Positions 13,065-25,488 are shown, numbered from the stretch's first letter. The stretch is 64,000 nucleotides of DNA from Eriocheir sinensis (GCF_024679095.1 NC_066516.1:24225718-24289717); one strand, 5' to 3'. Translations and numbers: made by a program. Notes: a model not told the origin generated them from the letters alone.

Positions 13065-13950
13065 GCCTAATTGCTTTCCTGTGTCCACGCCGAGCCTGCC
13101 AGTGCTCGCCGCCCCGCCCTAGCCCGCCCTGCCCTGTACCTCCGCCCCGCACACAATAGGGCACGGCGCCGACTAATGGGCCTCACACGCCTTTTTTTTT
13201 TTTTTTCCCCTTCAGTCCACCATTGTAAGTGTGCTAGCCTCCTGCAGCCACTTGCCGCAGCTGCCGCGGGGATGCCACCAACGGCCGCGTTTCCCCTTGC
13301 CGCCTCGCACCCACTGACAACACACTTTGACGATAAGAAACACACTGATTCCTAGTTACCAGCTGACCAGAGAAAACACACGGTAATGAAGACTGATGAA
13401 GATGCCTGATGGAGGAAAGAGATAATCCAGCAGAAACTGATGTGCTGTAAGGTCGGGGGACGGGTGGAGGGATACAGTTAGCCAATTCAGAACCGCAGTC
13501 ATGCAGAATGAAGTCTGGGATAGAAAATGGCAAGAGAAGCAACATGTGGCGGCAAAACTTAAAGGGTAAAAGACAACCACCCCTTGGTATGCCTCCTCTA
13601 CCCTAAAAAAAAAATAATAATAACTCGTTCATTAGCCTGCAGTGGTGAGGCCTCGACAAACCAGTCCCGCAGCAGCCCCAGCACGAGGCCAACCCGCACC
13701 GCCGCCCGCCACGCCGTCAGGGTGCATAACAATCTACTTGAGTGTTGGGCGTCACACTGAAGGGCGGCCCGAGCCAGAGGTATAACGTCTAGTGTTGACA
13801 ACAAAGACGCTTTTTCTCGCCTCCTTTCCTTGCCGCTCTCAGCATTACCCTCCTTCCCTCGCCTCCCCCGGCCCTCACCGCCTCCCTGCTTCACCTGTAT
13901 GCACTTTTAACTAAATGTTTTCAAGATCCCGTGCGTTTCCCTCAACAGTC
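13065..13950. other. Unassigned mixed-composition DNA
   Basis: A T run at 13192-13206 and GC-rich unique sequence on both sides. No supported coding region. Confidence 0.4.
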
Positions 13951-13956
13951 TTTCCT

Positions 13957-14475
13957 CGCCTTACCGCGCTGCCTTCTGCTAAACCTCCCCTTCCTCCTTT
14001 CCTCTCCTCAACCTTTCCTCCCTCTCCTCACCCCTCCCCACCTCCCACCATGCTGCCTCCTACAAACCCGTCCCTTCCTCCTTCCCTCCCCACAACCTTT
14101 CCTCTCTCCCTCCAACCCTCCCGCCTCCCACCATACAGACTCCTACAAACCCGTCCCTTCCTCCTTTCCTCTCCTCAACCTTTCCTCCCTCTCCTCACCC
14201 CTCCCCACCTCCCACCATGCTGCCTCCTACAAACCCCTCCCTTCCTCCTTCCCTCCCCACAACCTTTCCTCTCTTCCTTCAACCTTCCCGCCTCCCACCA
14301 TACTGACTTCTGCAAAACCCTCCCTTCCTTCAACCTTCCCCACAACTTTCCCTCCCTCCCCTCACCCCTCCCCACCTCCTCCGCCTCACTCATTCCCCTT
14401 CCCATTCCTCCTTCCCTCCCCACAACTTTTCCTCCCTCCCCTCACTCCCGGCCTCCCCCGCCTCACTTGCTCCTA
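13957..14475 (+). repeat. Pyrimidine-rich minisatellite with two-unit higher order
   Basis: CCTCCCACCAT-type starts fall at 14041, 14124, 14208 and 14291, with flanking units from 13957 and to about 14475. The basic period is 83-84 bp. Units at 13957, 14124 and 14291 share one variant set (CTCACCCCTCCCCACC), and units at 14041 and 14208 share another (ATGCTGCCTCCTACAAACC, TCCAACCCTCCCG), giving a 167 bp higher-order unit. The longest open frames here are products of the repeat. Confidence 0.8.
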
Positions 14476-14744
14476 ACTCAACATTTCCAAGGTCCCGCGC
14501 CTGGCCCACAACACAGCTCGGGACAAAATGCACACATGTCAAGGGCCTCTTTTCTGCCTCTTTTCAGCCACTGAGCAACGGCAGCGAGAAGAGCCGGGCA
14601 GACACGCGAGGCACGGCACCCCCCCCCCCTTCTTCTCTCTCGCCCCCCATCAGGAGGCTTCTGCCCGCAGCTCTGCAACAGGTGGCTCCTCCTCCTCCTC
14701 TGCCCTCACATTCCTCTCTCTCTCCCCCTCTGCCTCCAACACCA

Positions 14745-15075
14745 ACCCCTACCTCTCCCCGTGTCAACCTCCCATCTTCTCACATACCTCGTCCTCCTTC
14801 CTTCAGTCTCTCCCCCTCTCCTGCACTCTCTTCCTCCCTCCTCCTCTCCAACTCCTCCCCATCCCTGCCTTCCCTCCCTCCCTCTCTGTCTCCCTCTGTG
14901 TCCCACCATCACCTACCCCTATCTCTCCCCATGTCAACACCCCATTCTCACATACCTCTTGTCCTCCTTTCCTCCATCTCTCCCCCTCCCCAGCACTCTC
15001 TTCCTTCCTCCTGCCCTCCCTCCCTCCATCTCTCCCCCTCCCCAGCACTCTCTCCCTCCGACTCTTCCACCTCCT
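14745..15075 (+). repeat. Pyrimidine-rich tandem repeat, about 170 bp, two units
   Basis: CCCCTACCTCTCCCCGTGTC and CCCCTATCTCTCCCCATGTC are 170 bases apart, each followed by CACATACCTC and a CTCTCCCCCTC stretch. A shorter 52 bp duplication (CTCCATCTCTCCCCCTCCCC at 14972 and 15024) sits inside the second unit. Confidence 0.7.
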
Positions 15076-15483
15076 TGACCTCCCTCCCTCCCTTCCTGCC
15101 TTGGACGTGACACTGAAACCAGAGCGAATTTTTAACTTCTGCACATTAGCCTGTTATGCAATTACGTGACAATGTTGCCTTGCGTGCCGCGTCATGGCGG
15201 GCGGGCGACGAGTGTGATTTTATTGTGCATTCCAATCGCCACTCAGCGGTGAAATGGAGGCATGCCAGCATCACTAGCATCATCAGCAGCAGCAATAGTA
15301 GAGCCCCCACGCCATCACCATTCCCGCCCGTGTCTGCAAGTGGCTCAGGAAAATAAAAGTGCGGCACTCGGCCCAATGAGGCAAAGTGGTCCATTACCGG
15401 CCACATCAAGGCGGCGGCGGCGCTGAGCAAGGGAGGGAGGCGCGGCGTGTATACCTGATGGTGAGCATTCACCTGAAGGGGGG

Positions 15484-15485
<2 letters not shown>

Positions 15486-15562
<77 letters not shown>
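15486..15562 (+). repeat. (AG)n microsatellite
   Basis: About 38 uninterrupted AG units are preceded by a G run. Confidence 0.95.
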
Positions 15563-15563
<1 letters not shown>

Positions 15564-15788
15564 ATAGGACGTCCTGAGTGGAGGTAGAACGACAGGGAGG
15601 TTGGACAGGGCGGCAGGGTGATGAGGATAGAAGCAGGCACTAAGGAGGGGGCGGGGCGTGAGGACACAGAGGGACACGATGAGCCTGACGAAGCAGCAGC
15701 AGTAAGAGGCAACGAAGACTCGTCTGCTACTCCTGCATACTAGTCAGCTGCCGGGACACCCACTGGCCAGGCTGGTATTATAAGACAC

Positions 15789-15976
15789 CTTCGCTTCTCA
15801 CATCAGCTATTTCTAAAAGTCAAAGAGGTGGTCAATCGGGTTCTAATGAGTGTTTCTTTAGGTTCACGGTACAGAGGAAGGGTCAAACTACCACCAGGGT
15901 TATAAAACTACTCCTGGAAATGCCCACAACTCCTACGAAAGCTTTGTCAAATATGTGTTCTTGGGCGGCGAAATGT
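15789..15976 (-). mobile_element. Family A element, reversed, diverged
   Basis: The reverse complement carries ACGAAAGC, CCAGGAGTAGTTTTATAACC, CCGTGAACC and AACCCGATTGACC, all family A landmarks. The ends are eroded. Confidence 0.65.
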
Positions 15977-16307
15977 CCCCGTCACCTCCACTGCTGCAAC
16001 ACTGAACACCAACGTCACCACTATCCCACCACCACTACCACCACCTCTACCATCGCTGTCATATCACCAACACTGTAATTTGCAACACCACCGTCATGAA
16101 CGCCTATTTTTTAAACGTATTATTAGTATTAATTAACATCTATGTAGCTAGGCTGAGTTTTTTATTCCATCTTTGGGACGGAGTGAGTTAGACGTGTTGG
16201 ATTTTTACAGATAAGTCGACATATTACAAACTCTGCCGAAAAGTTAAATGAAAAACAACTAACCACGCCTTAAAAAGCGGGTCAAAAAAGACAAATCAGC
16301 CACAGCA

Positions 16308-16442
16308 TTTTTTTACAGCTAAAGAAACAGCTCAAGGACAACAAAAAAAAGGTGTAAAAAAAAAAGCCCGCTAACCGCTATTCCCATAACGACAAAAGTA
16401 ATGAGCGGCTAAAAGAGGTCAATTTCGGGAGGCGAGATGTTT
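16308..16442 (+). mobile_element. Family B dispersed repeat
   Basis: The order is a T run, ACAGCTAAAGAAACAGCTC, AAGGACAACAAAAA, AAAGCCCGCTA, CCCATAACGA, and GAGGTCAATTTCGGGAGGCG. This conserved order recurs at six or more places in the window. No coding capacity or Pol III boxes were seen. It is about 135 bp long. Confidence 0.7.
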
Positions 16443-16460
16443 TGATACATTTTATTTAAG

Positions 16461-16562
16461 ATTTTTTTTTTTTTACAACAAAGGAGGCAGCTCAAGGGCA
16501 CACACACAAAAAAGAAAACAATAATTAAAAAAAAGCCCGCTACTCGCTGCTCCCAAAATTAA
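16461..16562 (+). mobile_element. Family B dispersed repeat, 5' part
   Basis: A T run is followed by ACAACAAAGGAGGCAGCTCA, AGGGCA, an A-rich spacer and AGCCCGCTACTCGCTGCTCC. It lies about 20 bp from another family B copy in the same orientation. Confidence 0.7.
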
Positions 16563-16798
16563 TACGACGTTTAATAAATCAGGCGTACCACTCCTACCAC
16601 CTCCGTCACCACCACACGTCCTTCCTAGCAGCGAGGCAAGTTGTCACCCGCCGCGCTCTGGCCTGCTAACACCTACTGATACCTGCTGACGCCGCGAGAC
16701 ACGAGTAGGCGGGAGTTACGGAAGTTAAGGACACGCTAGCTTTCTGGAGGCCTCGAAATTAGCATACATTTCGAGCGTGCCATTAGTAGTGTGTGTGT

Positions 16799-16847
<49 letters not shown>

Positions 16848-17790
16848 GCAAATTTAGTGATGCATCCAATTCAAAAGACGAAAAAAACGTTACCAATAAT
16901 AATTCCAGTTGTGTGAGTGCCTAGTAAGGATTGCCTTCCTCCCAATGAGTTCCCGGTCCAGGCCAGGCTAAGAGGAGTGAACCTGGAAGACAGATTTGCC
17001 TCCGAGGAGTGGCCTGGCAGTGCTGGCAACAATACGTCATCGCTATAAATCTCAGCTAATATGATGGACGACCACAGAATAAGAATTAATGAGAGGGAGG
17101 CGGGCGAGGGAGTTAACGACCCAAAATAACACACGCGAGAGTCCCGACCTTGTATAAATAGCCGGGCAAATATCACTCCCGCTCTCCACCACCGCGGGAA
17201 AAGATCCTGGAGGGGAGAAGTAAAAACCTGATGGGTGATTAGGGCGGGAGCTGGTGGCTGGCGGGCCGCGGAGAGTGCCAATTACCGCCACAGTGCTGCC
17301 AGACAGGCGATGGCGGCCCGCGGGAAGGTCGACCCCGGCCCTGACACACTCACTCCCCTTCTTGCTTGTCTTAATGAGCGCGCAGGCAGCATCTTTTACC
17401 ACACTATTAAGTTATGTGTAGGAGCTGCATGTTGAGGGCTTCTGTTTTAATCAATGATCTCCCTACTCTTCCCTCTATTAGGTACTCTGTGTAGGAGCTG
17501 TGTTAGGGCTTTTTATACCATCCTCATCATTTATATTATCCTCCTTCTTTAAAACACAAACAGAAACACAAACCAACCAACCAACAAAGAACAAACATAC
17601 ACAGTAAACACAATTTTGAAGAGAAAATGTTAAGGATTACCACTTGGAGCAGCTGCCAGAAGGAGGATCATCTTGCACATACTGAGTCAAGCATGAAGAC
17701 GAATAGCGGTTAAGATGAACAGCGGCTATGAACGAGGCTGACATGACAAACGGCAACACACACACAAAGAGGCGAGGCTTTTGTCTTCTA
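16563..17790. other. Unassigned DNA with a GC-rich island
   Basis: The island at about 17150-17400 is non-repetitive, with minus-strand frames of 116-136 residues that match no family I know. Confidence 0.4.
16789..16845 (+). repeat. (GT)n microsatellite
   Basis: About 28 units with one slip. Confidence 0.95.
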
Positions 17791-17796
17791 CATCTT

Positions 17797-18418
17797 CTTC
17801 CTTCCTGTGAGTCATCTGCGCTTCTCGACTTATCCTCAGCGTTATTATCATGAGTTAGATGAGGTTGTTGCTTCGTGTGAATGAGCCTCTTCCACGATGC
17901 TGTTTTTTTGCTATTAATGTCTCCCGTTACACAATTCTCTGCGTCTTCCTTCCTGTACCTCATCAGCGCTTCTCAACTTCTCAGCGTTATTATCACAAGT
18001 TATATGAAGTCGCTGTTGTGAATGAGCCTCTTCCACGATGGTCTGTTTTTGTACGATTAGATCATTCATGTTTTTGTCTCTCGTGTCTTCCGCTACACAA
18101 ATGTCTGCGTCTTCCTTCCTGTATGACTTCTCCTCAGCGCTATTATCACGAGTTAGAAGAGGCTGCTGTTGAGAATGAGCTTCCTCCACGGTGGTAGGTT
18201 TTATACTATTAACTCGTTGCTATTTTTCTCTCTAATATATCCCGTTACACAATTGCCTGCGTCTTCCTTCCTGTAACTCGTCAGCGCTTCTTGACTTCTC
18301 CTCAGCGCTATTATCACGAGTTCAATGAGGTCGCTACTGTGTATGAACCTCCTCCACTGCGGTCTGTTTTCTACTACGGTATTAACTCATTGGTGATTTT
18401 GTCCCCTGTGTCTTTAGA
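17797..18418 (+). repeat. Four-copy tandem repeat, 148-166 bp
   Basis: CTTCCTTCCTGT starts units at 17797, 17945, 18111 and 18263 (periods 148, 166, 152). Each has a TCAGCG-TATTATCA-GAGTT block, a GAATGAGC-TCC-CCACG block and a CCGTTACACAAT or similar block. Periods are not multiples of three, so the repeated peptides read across it on either strand are not evidence of a protein. Confidence 0.85.
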
Positions 18419-18525
18419 TGCATAATCACACTCTGTACTGCCTGGGGGTTGGGCTGGCATCCTCCTCCCTTCTCCTTTGTTGTTTACTTGCAACAATAAA
18501 CTATCAATCAATCAATCAATCTTCC
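18418..18525 (+). mobile_element. Probable retroposon 3' end with TCAA tail
   Basis: Unique-looking sequence with GCCTGGGGGTTGGGCTGG runs into CAACAATAAACTATCAATCA and then a (TCAA)n tail at 18500-18524. A polyadenylation-like AATAAA followed by a short tandem tail is typical of non-LTR retroposon 3' ends. No protein homology was seen. Confidence 0.4.
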
Positions 18526-18854
18526 ATCAAACAATCCACACTCCTCTTCCACAGTACCCCACCCTCCCTTCTGCCGTGTGTCCAACTGCGTAAGTCTACA
18601 GCTTCTACAAGACGTGCAGCCAACCGACTCCTTAATTTTCAAAAGTCCCTTGTCTTTTATCGCTTTCCAGGGACTTCATTATCCTTTTATCGGTGAATTC
18701 TTTTAGTTGGGTCCTATTTCCGCCACTCTATTCTTACTTTATGATCTTCCGGGTTTTCTTTCTTTTCCTCCCCCCCCCCTCCCTTTTTTTCTTTTTTTGG
18801 AATAATGTGTGATCGCATGAGGAGAGAAAGAATAATAAGAACAATATGTACTAC

Positions 18855-18911
18855 TACTGATGATGATGATGATAATGATGATGATGAAGAGAAAATAATA
18901 ATAATAATAAT

Positions 18912-18950
<39 letters not shown>

Positions 18951-18988
18951 AAGAAGAAGTAAAAGAAGAAGAAGAAGAAGAAGAAGAA
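18855..18988 (+). repeat. Trinucleotide mosaic GAT, AAT, CAA, AGA
   Basis: Four different trinucleotide runs follow one another: GAT to about 18886, AAT to 18913, CAA to 18948, and AGA at 18951-18988. Confidence 0.9.
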
Positions 18989-19421
18989 AACTGAACAACA
19001 ATAAACAACAACAAAAAAGTAAAATAGAAAAGAAAAACAAAATACTGAGCCCAATAATTACTATGATACCACCAACAACAGATGCACCTCAATACTAAAC
19101 AAACACCTTTCTACCCTTTTCTCTCTCCTATGGCGTGCTAATAAGGCCGCTCGCCCCGCCTCCAGCACCAGCACGAGGCAAGGCATGCAAGAAGCGGTCT
19201 GCGAGGGGAGAGGAGGAAGGGAGGGAGGGTGAGGGAAGGCCAGGGCGGGAGAGGGCGGACCGCGGGATGGAGGGAGAGGGAAGACTGAGGGGAGAGAGGG
19301 AGGAGGACAGAGAGGAGGGAGGATGAGGGTGTGGGAAGACGCGGGGAAGAGAAGCCTTACGTTGGTTATAGAAATATGCAGCTAATGTGGTTGTGTTCTG
19401 CGAAACGAGCGGTCTTTTTCT

Positions 19422-19423
<2 letters not shown>

Positions 19424-19461
<38 letters not shown>
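19424..19461 (+). repeat. (CA)n microsatellite
   Basis: Nineteen uninterrupted CA units. Confidence 0.95.
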
Positions 19462-19462
<1 letters not shown>

Positions 19463-19532
19463 TAGTCCAGCCTCCTTCACTACTCCAGCACTCCCTGATA
19501 ATAAATTTTACGTAATCTTGTATAACGTAGAT

Positions 19533-19807
<275 letters not shown>

Positions 19808-19939
19808 ATATTACTGGCTACCCGAGATGCCTGTCAGGGGGCCGGCAGTACCACGCCACGCACGGCCTCCTCTTTGTGTGTGTGTTTGTTTAGTATCGAC
19901 GGGTTAATGCTCCGAGGACGTAGTTAATCGAGATGCCCC

Positions 19940-20560
19940 AAAAGGAAAGTAGGTCGCAGGTAGATATGGATAATAGTATGGTTAATAGGCAGTATGAATA
20001 ATAGGTAATGGATAATGGATAGTAGGTAGTTGGATATGGATAACTGGAGAGATAGATCGACATAAATAAAAAAAATGAATAAGTGAACACGGTACTACTC
20101 CAACCAAATGCCTTTTCTCTAGTCGACGCCCTCTTCCTCCTCCTCCTCCTTCCTTTCCTTCTCACCCCCCCCCCCACCACCCCCACCCCACCACCACCAC
20201 TATCACCAACTTGTCTCATCCAGTTTCCCCGATGAGTCAAGGCAGTCAGTCACCTCGCCATAATTACACACCCAACGCGCCGCACCGTTAACCTTGCCGC
20301 CAGTTACCAGGTAGCGGTTCCTCGATGATGCTCAATTTTTTATCGCTTTTATAATGGCAGGAGATACTCGGGGCCTGTATGCGGAAGGGGCAGGAAGAGA
20401 GAAGGGCGAGGGGACCATTGACTTCATGCAGGTCAGGCTTCCGCTGGCGTTATAAGCACATGATGGGGTTTTTTTTTTTTTTAATATAGCCTTAGATTTT
20501 TATATAGGCACTTAAGCCCACCTAACACAGCTGAAACCCATGTAAAGAAGTGAACGGTAG
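19940..20560. other. Degenerate GGATAAT words, then unassigned DNA
   Basis: GGATAAT and TAGGTA words at 19950-20045 form an old low-order repeat. A C run is at 20167-20176 and a T run at 20468-20482. No gene. Confidence 0.45.
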
Positions 20561-20591
20561 GGTACATGAGGAGCTATCGTATGTGGCTCTC

Positions 20592-20593
<2 letters not shown>

Positions 20594-20647
<54 letters not shown>

Positions 20648-20717
20648 CGATCTCGTCAGAACAATCAATGATATCTGGCGTAGATAACAAAGGTTCACAG
20701 ACCAGAGCACAGCAACA

Positions 20718-20753
<36 letters not shown>

Positions 20754-20756
20754 ACA
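20594..20756 (+). repeat. (GT)n and (CA)n pair
   Basis: GT at 20594-20644 and CA at 20720-20756 face each other across about 75 bases, forming a potential long imperfect hairpin. Confidence 0.85.
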
Positions 20757-21236
20757 AACAAATATACACAAGAAAAATATACACACACACTAGCCCCCAC
20801 CCCCAAACACACACTCCAGAGGGCCATTCCCCGACTAATACAGGAGGTCAAGGGAGCAATGTGGCCCGCGGGAGAACCGGCAGCAGGAGGGAGGACAGGG
20901 GCACTGGAGGCTCCTTACCTTCCCGCCCGCCGGCACCACTAATGGCCTTTTAATCACCTGAGCACTTGGTTTGAGGCCACTACGGGCGTGAGGTTGGGCG
21001 CTGCGGGCTGAGGGGGCGATGCAGAGAGGGGCAATGGTAGTGGGTTAGGTTTGTGGTTAAGTGTGAGGGTGGGGGGCAGTGACTGTGGTTTGGTCTGTGG
21101 AGAGTGACGAAGAGATGTTAGCTGTGGGTTGGTTTATGTAAGGAAGGATGAGGAAGTGGGGATGTGGTCATGGTGTGGTGGTACAGAGAAGTGAGTGAGT
21201 GGGGGAAAGGGGATGTGGCTGTGGTGTGGTGGTCAT

Positions 21237-21399
21237 GTTGCCAGATTCTCGTACACAGAGCCACGTATTTACCGGTTTCTGTCCCATAACTGCAGCCAAT
21301 AAACACCAATAATTAACCATTTAGACGATAACCATAAATGAAGGCAGTTTTGGGGTCGGAAATCGGCAAATATGAGGCAGAGTACGACAATCTGGCAAC
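21237..21399 (+). mobile_element. Family E palindromic-end element (MITE-like), 163 bp
   Basis: It starts GTTGCCAGATTCTCGTACAC and ends GAGTACGACAATCTGGCAAC, a 20 bp terminal inverted repeat with few mismatches. The interior has CGTATTTACCGGTTTCTGTC, CCATTTAGACGATA and GGCAAATATGAGGCAG. It has no coding capacity. A second copy lies at 44.9 kb in the opposite orientation. No convincing target duplication was seen. Confidence 0.8.
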
Positions 21400-21959
21400 G
21401 TTGGTGGTGGTGGCGGGTGACTGAAAGCGAGGGAGAGAGGGGGAGCAATGGTTTGGGTGAGGGGCAAGGGGGGAGGGAGAGTGAAGGAGGGCGACAATGT
21501 AATACGATATAGGAGAAAGGTGGGACTAGTGGCGATGACGGCCTTTGCGGAGTATAGAAAAGAACGAAGAATGAACCAGAAGAGAGGAGGGGGATAAGTT
21601 AGCTGAATTCAGACTTAATGAAGACAATAGTGAGGACTGCTTTAGAAGTGGAGCGATGGACGAATGGTGCAGACTTAACAGCGCAAAGGCGATAGACACA
21701 CCAAAAGAAGAGGTTGGATAAGTTCATTGACAGGGAGAAGAGACGGCGTTAGGTTTACAGGAGCTGCGCCTTGTAAACTTGCCCGGCTCCTTGAAGACGT
21801 CTCATGTTCTGGAGGGAGAGGGGGAGAGGCCGAGCTCTTCTAAACTAATACGTGGCTTACTCACCCTGCAGCAACGAGGGGATCACGCACCTGCTGGAAC
21901 GAAAGGAGGCCAGTGTTAATTAAAGATCAGGTGTTACTAAATATATATAATGAAAATGA

Positions 21960-22137
<178 letters not shown>

Positions 22138-22442
22138 TATCATTATGCGGTAGCTAACAGTTCCTCGTAATTACGGCATATAACAGTTACCTAGGCAGGA
22201 AATTATAATGCGAGGCAACGACCATTATGAATAACTGGAGTCTTGTGGCAGCGACGCGGGAAGAGGGTGAGGGGTGAGGAGGGTGAGAGGGGAGTACGAG
22301 AAGGGACGAGAGGGGGAGTGAGGAGGAAATGAGCTGCTGTTCCTGATGCTGATATTGGATCACACAAGACATCCATAATGATGTTACGTAAAAAATGAGC
22401 ACACCATTAATAAAGATACAAGCAATGCCTGTAAATAATATG

Positions 22443-22443
<1 letters not shown>

Positions 22444-22493
<50 letters not shown>
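22444..22493 (+). repeat. (GT)n microsatellite
   Basis: About 25 uninterrupted units. Confidence 0.95.
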
Positions 22494-22496
<3 letters not shown>

Positions 22497-22559
22497 CTTA
22501 GTGACGGATCTTTGGGTACGGCTGAAACCTCACACTCACACACATCCGGGAGGCGGGAC

Positions 22560-22713
22560 ACAACCCCCAACCGACACCCCGTTCCCACTCAGTCCTGGGT
22601 AGAGGGGGAACACGGATAAAAGGAGCCTCCCCATCCGTCTCCACTCTACGGGAATCAAACACGGAACCTCTTGCCCTAGGTTGTGAGCCGGGATGCTACC
22701 CAGTGCACTACGG
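22560..22713 (-). mobile_element. tRNA-like SINE, family D, reversed
   Basis: On the minus strand, TAGTGCACTGGGTAGCA (about 22694-22710) fits an A box and GTTTGATTCC (22651-22660) fits a degenerate B box with plausible spacing. Between and after them lie GGCTCACAACCTAGG and CCCGTAGAGTGGAGACGG. No clean acceptor or T-stem pairing was found, so a functional tRNA is unlikely. The head differs from family C. The tail boundary is uncertain. Confidence 0.5.
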
Positions 22714-23241
22714 AGATGAAGAGAGGCAGAGAGCGAGGGAGATGAAATTGTGGGAACGTGGAAGATGGAAGGGGGGTGAGTCTTGGGTGTGTCGTGAAAG
22801 TATTGCCGTGTTGAATAATGCTGAGTGACGAGATGGCGCGAACGCAACATTGGAAAGCGGTATTGTGTGGGAAGTGGAGGCGAAATTAAGTGGAAGAGTC
22901 ATTTCAGTGCAACCAGAAAAAGCAATTTTAAAAATGTTTAATCAAGTTTCGTGGCGGGGAAGAAGGAGCGGCGGAGTGGGAAGGAGGAGTGTGTGGCGTT
23001 GCAGGGCTTGGCAGAGTAAGATTTAAAAGGAAAGCGGCGGTGTGGAGGCTGTGTGGGTCATTTTAGGGAGGAGGCAGACGGTGAGTGTGTGTCAGGGGCA
23101 GCTGGCGTGAAGGTAAGGCTTTGGGGGGGATGGGGGAGATATACTGGGGAGGGAGTACTGTGGTTGCTTCTGGTGCTGGTGCCGGGGTGGTGGGGGGCGG
23201 GGGAGGATGACAACTGGAGGATGGACGGGTGTGTGTGCTGT

Positions 23242-23275
23242 GTGATGCTGAGTGATGCTGAGTGATGCTGAGTGA
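23242..23275 (+). repeat. 10 bp tandem repeat (TGATGCTGAG)
   Basis: Just over three perfect copies of a 10-base unit are present. Confidence 0.8.
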
Positions 23276-23549
23276 ATGGTGGAATGCCTCAACGCCGATT
23301 ACTCATTCTTGATTTTTTTTTGTTCGTTCCTTTTATTTCACACACACAAAAAAAATTACACCTCAAACATAAACACATTTCATATAATAGACACACGCAC
23401 GCACGCACGCTTGCACGCATGTCAGGCACAATCACGCATCATAAAAGGCAACTACAAAAGGACTCACAAAATTCACAAAAGTAATCAAAAGTTTTGGACA
23501 AAGGGAAAGAAAGACATTTCAAACAACGAAATGACGAGCAGATAGGGAC

Positions 23550-23960
23550 GGAGGAGGAGGAGGAAAAAAGATGGTAGGAAGCGTGTGACAGTGAAAGAAG
23601 GAATAGGTCACCAAAAGCGCAAGAGGAGAGGAGAATTAACAGGCTTGCAAGGGGAAAGAACAGAGAAGAAGGGATAAGAGGGTGTCGCAGAATATAAGTA
23701 GAGGGAAGAGACGGAGGGAAGGAAGGGAAGGAAAAGTAGGGGGAAAAGGATGGAGGAAGGAAAGACCAAGGAGGGGGGAAAGGAAAGGAAAAGAAGGGAA
23801 GAAAAGGGAGACGGAGGGAAAGAAGGAAAGGGGGAGCAACAGAAGACATAAGAGGGATGGTTGGGGAAAAGACTGGAAAGGGAAGCGAGGGGAAGGGGGG
23901 GGAAGGGTAAGGAAGACAAGGCAGGAAAGGGATAATTGCCTTATGAAGGGGAGGAGAGGG
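23550..23960 (+). repeat. Purine-rich (G+A) low-complexity region
   Basis: GGAAGG, GGGAAAGG and AGAGG words dominate. The long minus-strand open frames are compositional. Confidence 0.7.
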
Positions 23961-24093
23961 AGGTCGCTGCAGGGGCGCGCGAAGCCTTGCCCTTCGGTGG
24001 CGGCGCAAGACATGAGTTAAAGGCGACGTGTCCTCAACAGCAGCACGCCGCAGGGGCAGGCAAACAGAGCCACTAATAGGACACGCAGAGGCC

Positions 24094-24096
<3 letters not shown>

Positions 24097-24153
<57 letters not shown>
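24097..24153 (+). repeat. (AC)n microsatellite
   Basis: About 28 uninterrupted units. Confidence 0.95.
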
Positions 24154-24155
<2 letters not shown>

Positions 24156-24554
24156 CGTCCTCGCCCTCAGGAATAATGTCATCTCCTTAAGAACGATTTA
24201 TAGAATTCCACAAAACGGAGCATTTGTAACCCGCAGCGGCCCTTCACACGCGGCGAGTCTCGGAGGAAATCTGGGGAGACATGTTACCGGGGCAGGGGCG
24301 CGGGTGGAGGTGCAGGGGTGCGGGCGGCGTGGCGGCGGCACTCCCACGGCCCCTCTGCATGACTCACCGCCTGGACGGGACGGGACGGGGCGCTTGCAGG
24401 GTGTGAGGGGCCAAGGTCGCTCCCTCCCAAGGCTAAAGAATCCTTGTCATGTTTATTTACACTCCACGCGGCGTTTCTCCGCCATCCAGGGTGCTTTGTT
24501 TGGGTATAATGATGAAGGGGCGTTCCTATTGTGCTGCGGCAGGGTGAGGGAGGC

Positions 24555-24700
24555 ATGGCAGCTCACCGCACCTCAAACACCTCACAGCTGTTACAACTCA
24601 CCACAGCTTACCATAACTTACGGCTCACAGCTCACCACAACTCACCAAAACTCACCACAACCCGCCATAGCTCACCACAGCTCACCACAACTCCACATCT
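24555..24700 (+). repeat. Degenerate 10 bp minisatellite (CTCACCACAA)
   Basis: CTCACCACAA and variants (CTTACCATAA, CTCACCAAAA, CTCACCACAG) are stacked for about 140 bases. Confidence 0.75.
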
Positions 24701-25259
24701 CCAGCACCATCAATCACCACGGAAGTCCTCCACTGCGGTGATGACGACGGACCCAAAAATAGCCATCCCGATACTAAGACAAGACGGCCTTCAGCACCCC
24801 CCTGCCGCCCTCCCCTTAACGCACGCCTTGAGTCACCCTTCTGCGGCCAGGTGCGAGGGCGGCATGCAAGTGACCCTTCTTTGTAGAGCCGCGGTGAACA
24901 AAGGCGCCGCGCGAGGCTGCCACTTTGTCCCCCTAATGGATTGGACTCCCGCAGCATCGTGTCTCCTCCTCCACCTTTATTTCCTCTTCCTCTTCCCTCT
25001 TCTACTCCTCCTCTTCCTCCTCCTCCGCCACCGCCTTGCCCTCAAAAGGATGTTCCTATTTGCAGTTCAACATAATTCGCCCCGCGCGCCGCCGCCACCC
25101 AAGTCTATGATGGTTTATGGACTACAAACTCCTCCCGACTTACTGAAGAGGAAAAAAACACGAGGAAAAAAACACGAGGAAAAAATGAGAGAGCGAGAAG
25201 TTTGAAGGGTGAGGATAAGGTTCCGTGTCTCGTCCTTACATTACCAACCACTCCACACG

Positions 25260-25385
25260 TCTTCTTCTTCTTCTTCTTCTTCTTCTTCTTCTTCTTCTTC
25301 TTCTTCTTTTCTCTCGCCTTCCGTGCCACACACTCACCCAACAGGCGCTAACGTTCCCACAGTCAGTCACACACACTTCCTCCGT

Positions 25386-25436
<51 letters not shown>

Positions 25437-25443
25437 CCACACA

Positions 25444-25484
<41 letters not shown>
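25260..25484 (+). repeat. (CTT)n, then compound (CT)n(CA)n
   Basis: Sixteen CTT units (25260-25309), unique spacer, then CT at 25388-25426 joined to CA at 25426-25484 with two CCC interruptions. Confidence 0.9.

Positions 25485-25488
<4 letters not shown>

Noticed and set aside
14682..15110. Proline/serine-rich frames in all three plus frames
   Set aside because: Pyrimidine-rich minisatellite leaves all frames open, with no codon signal.
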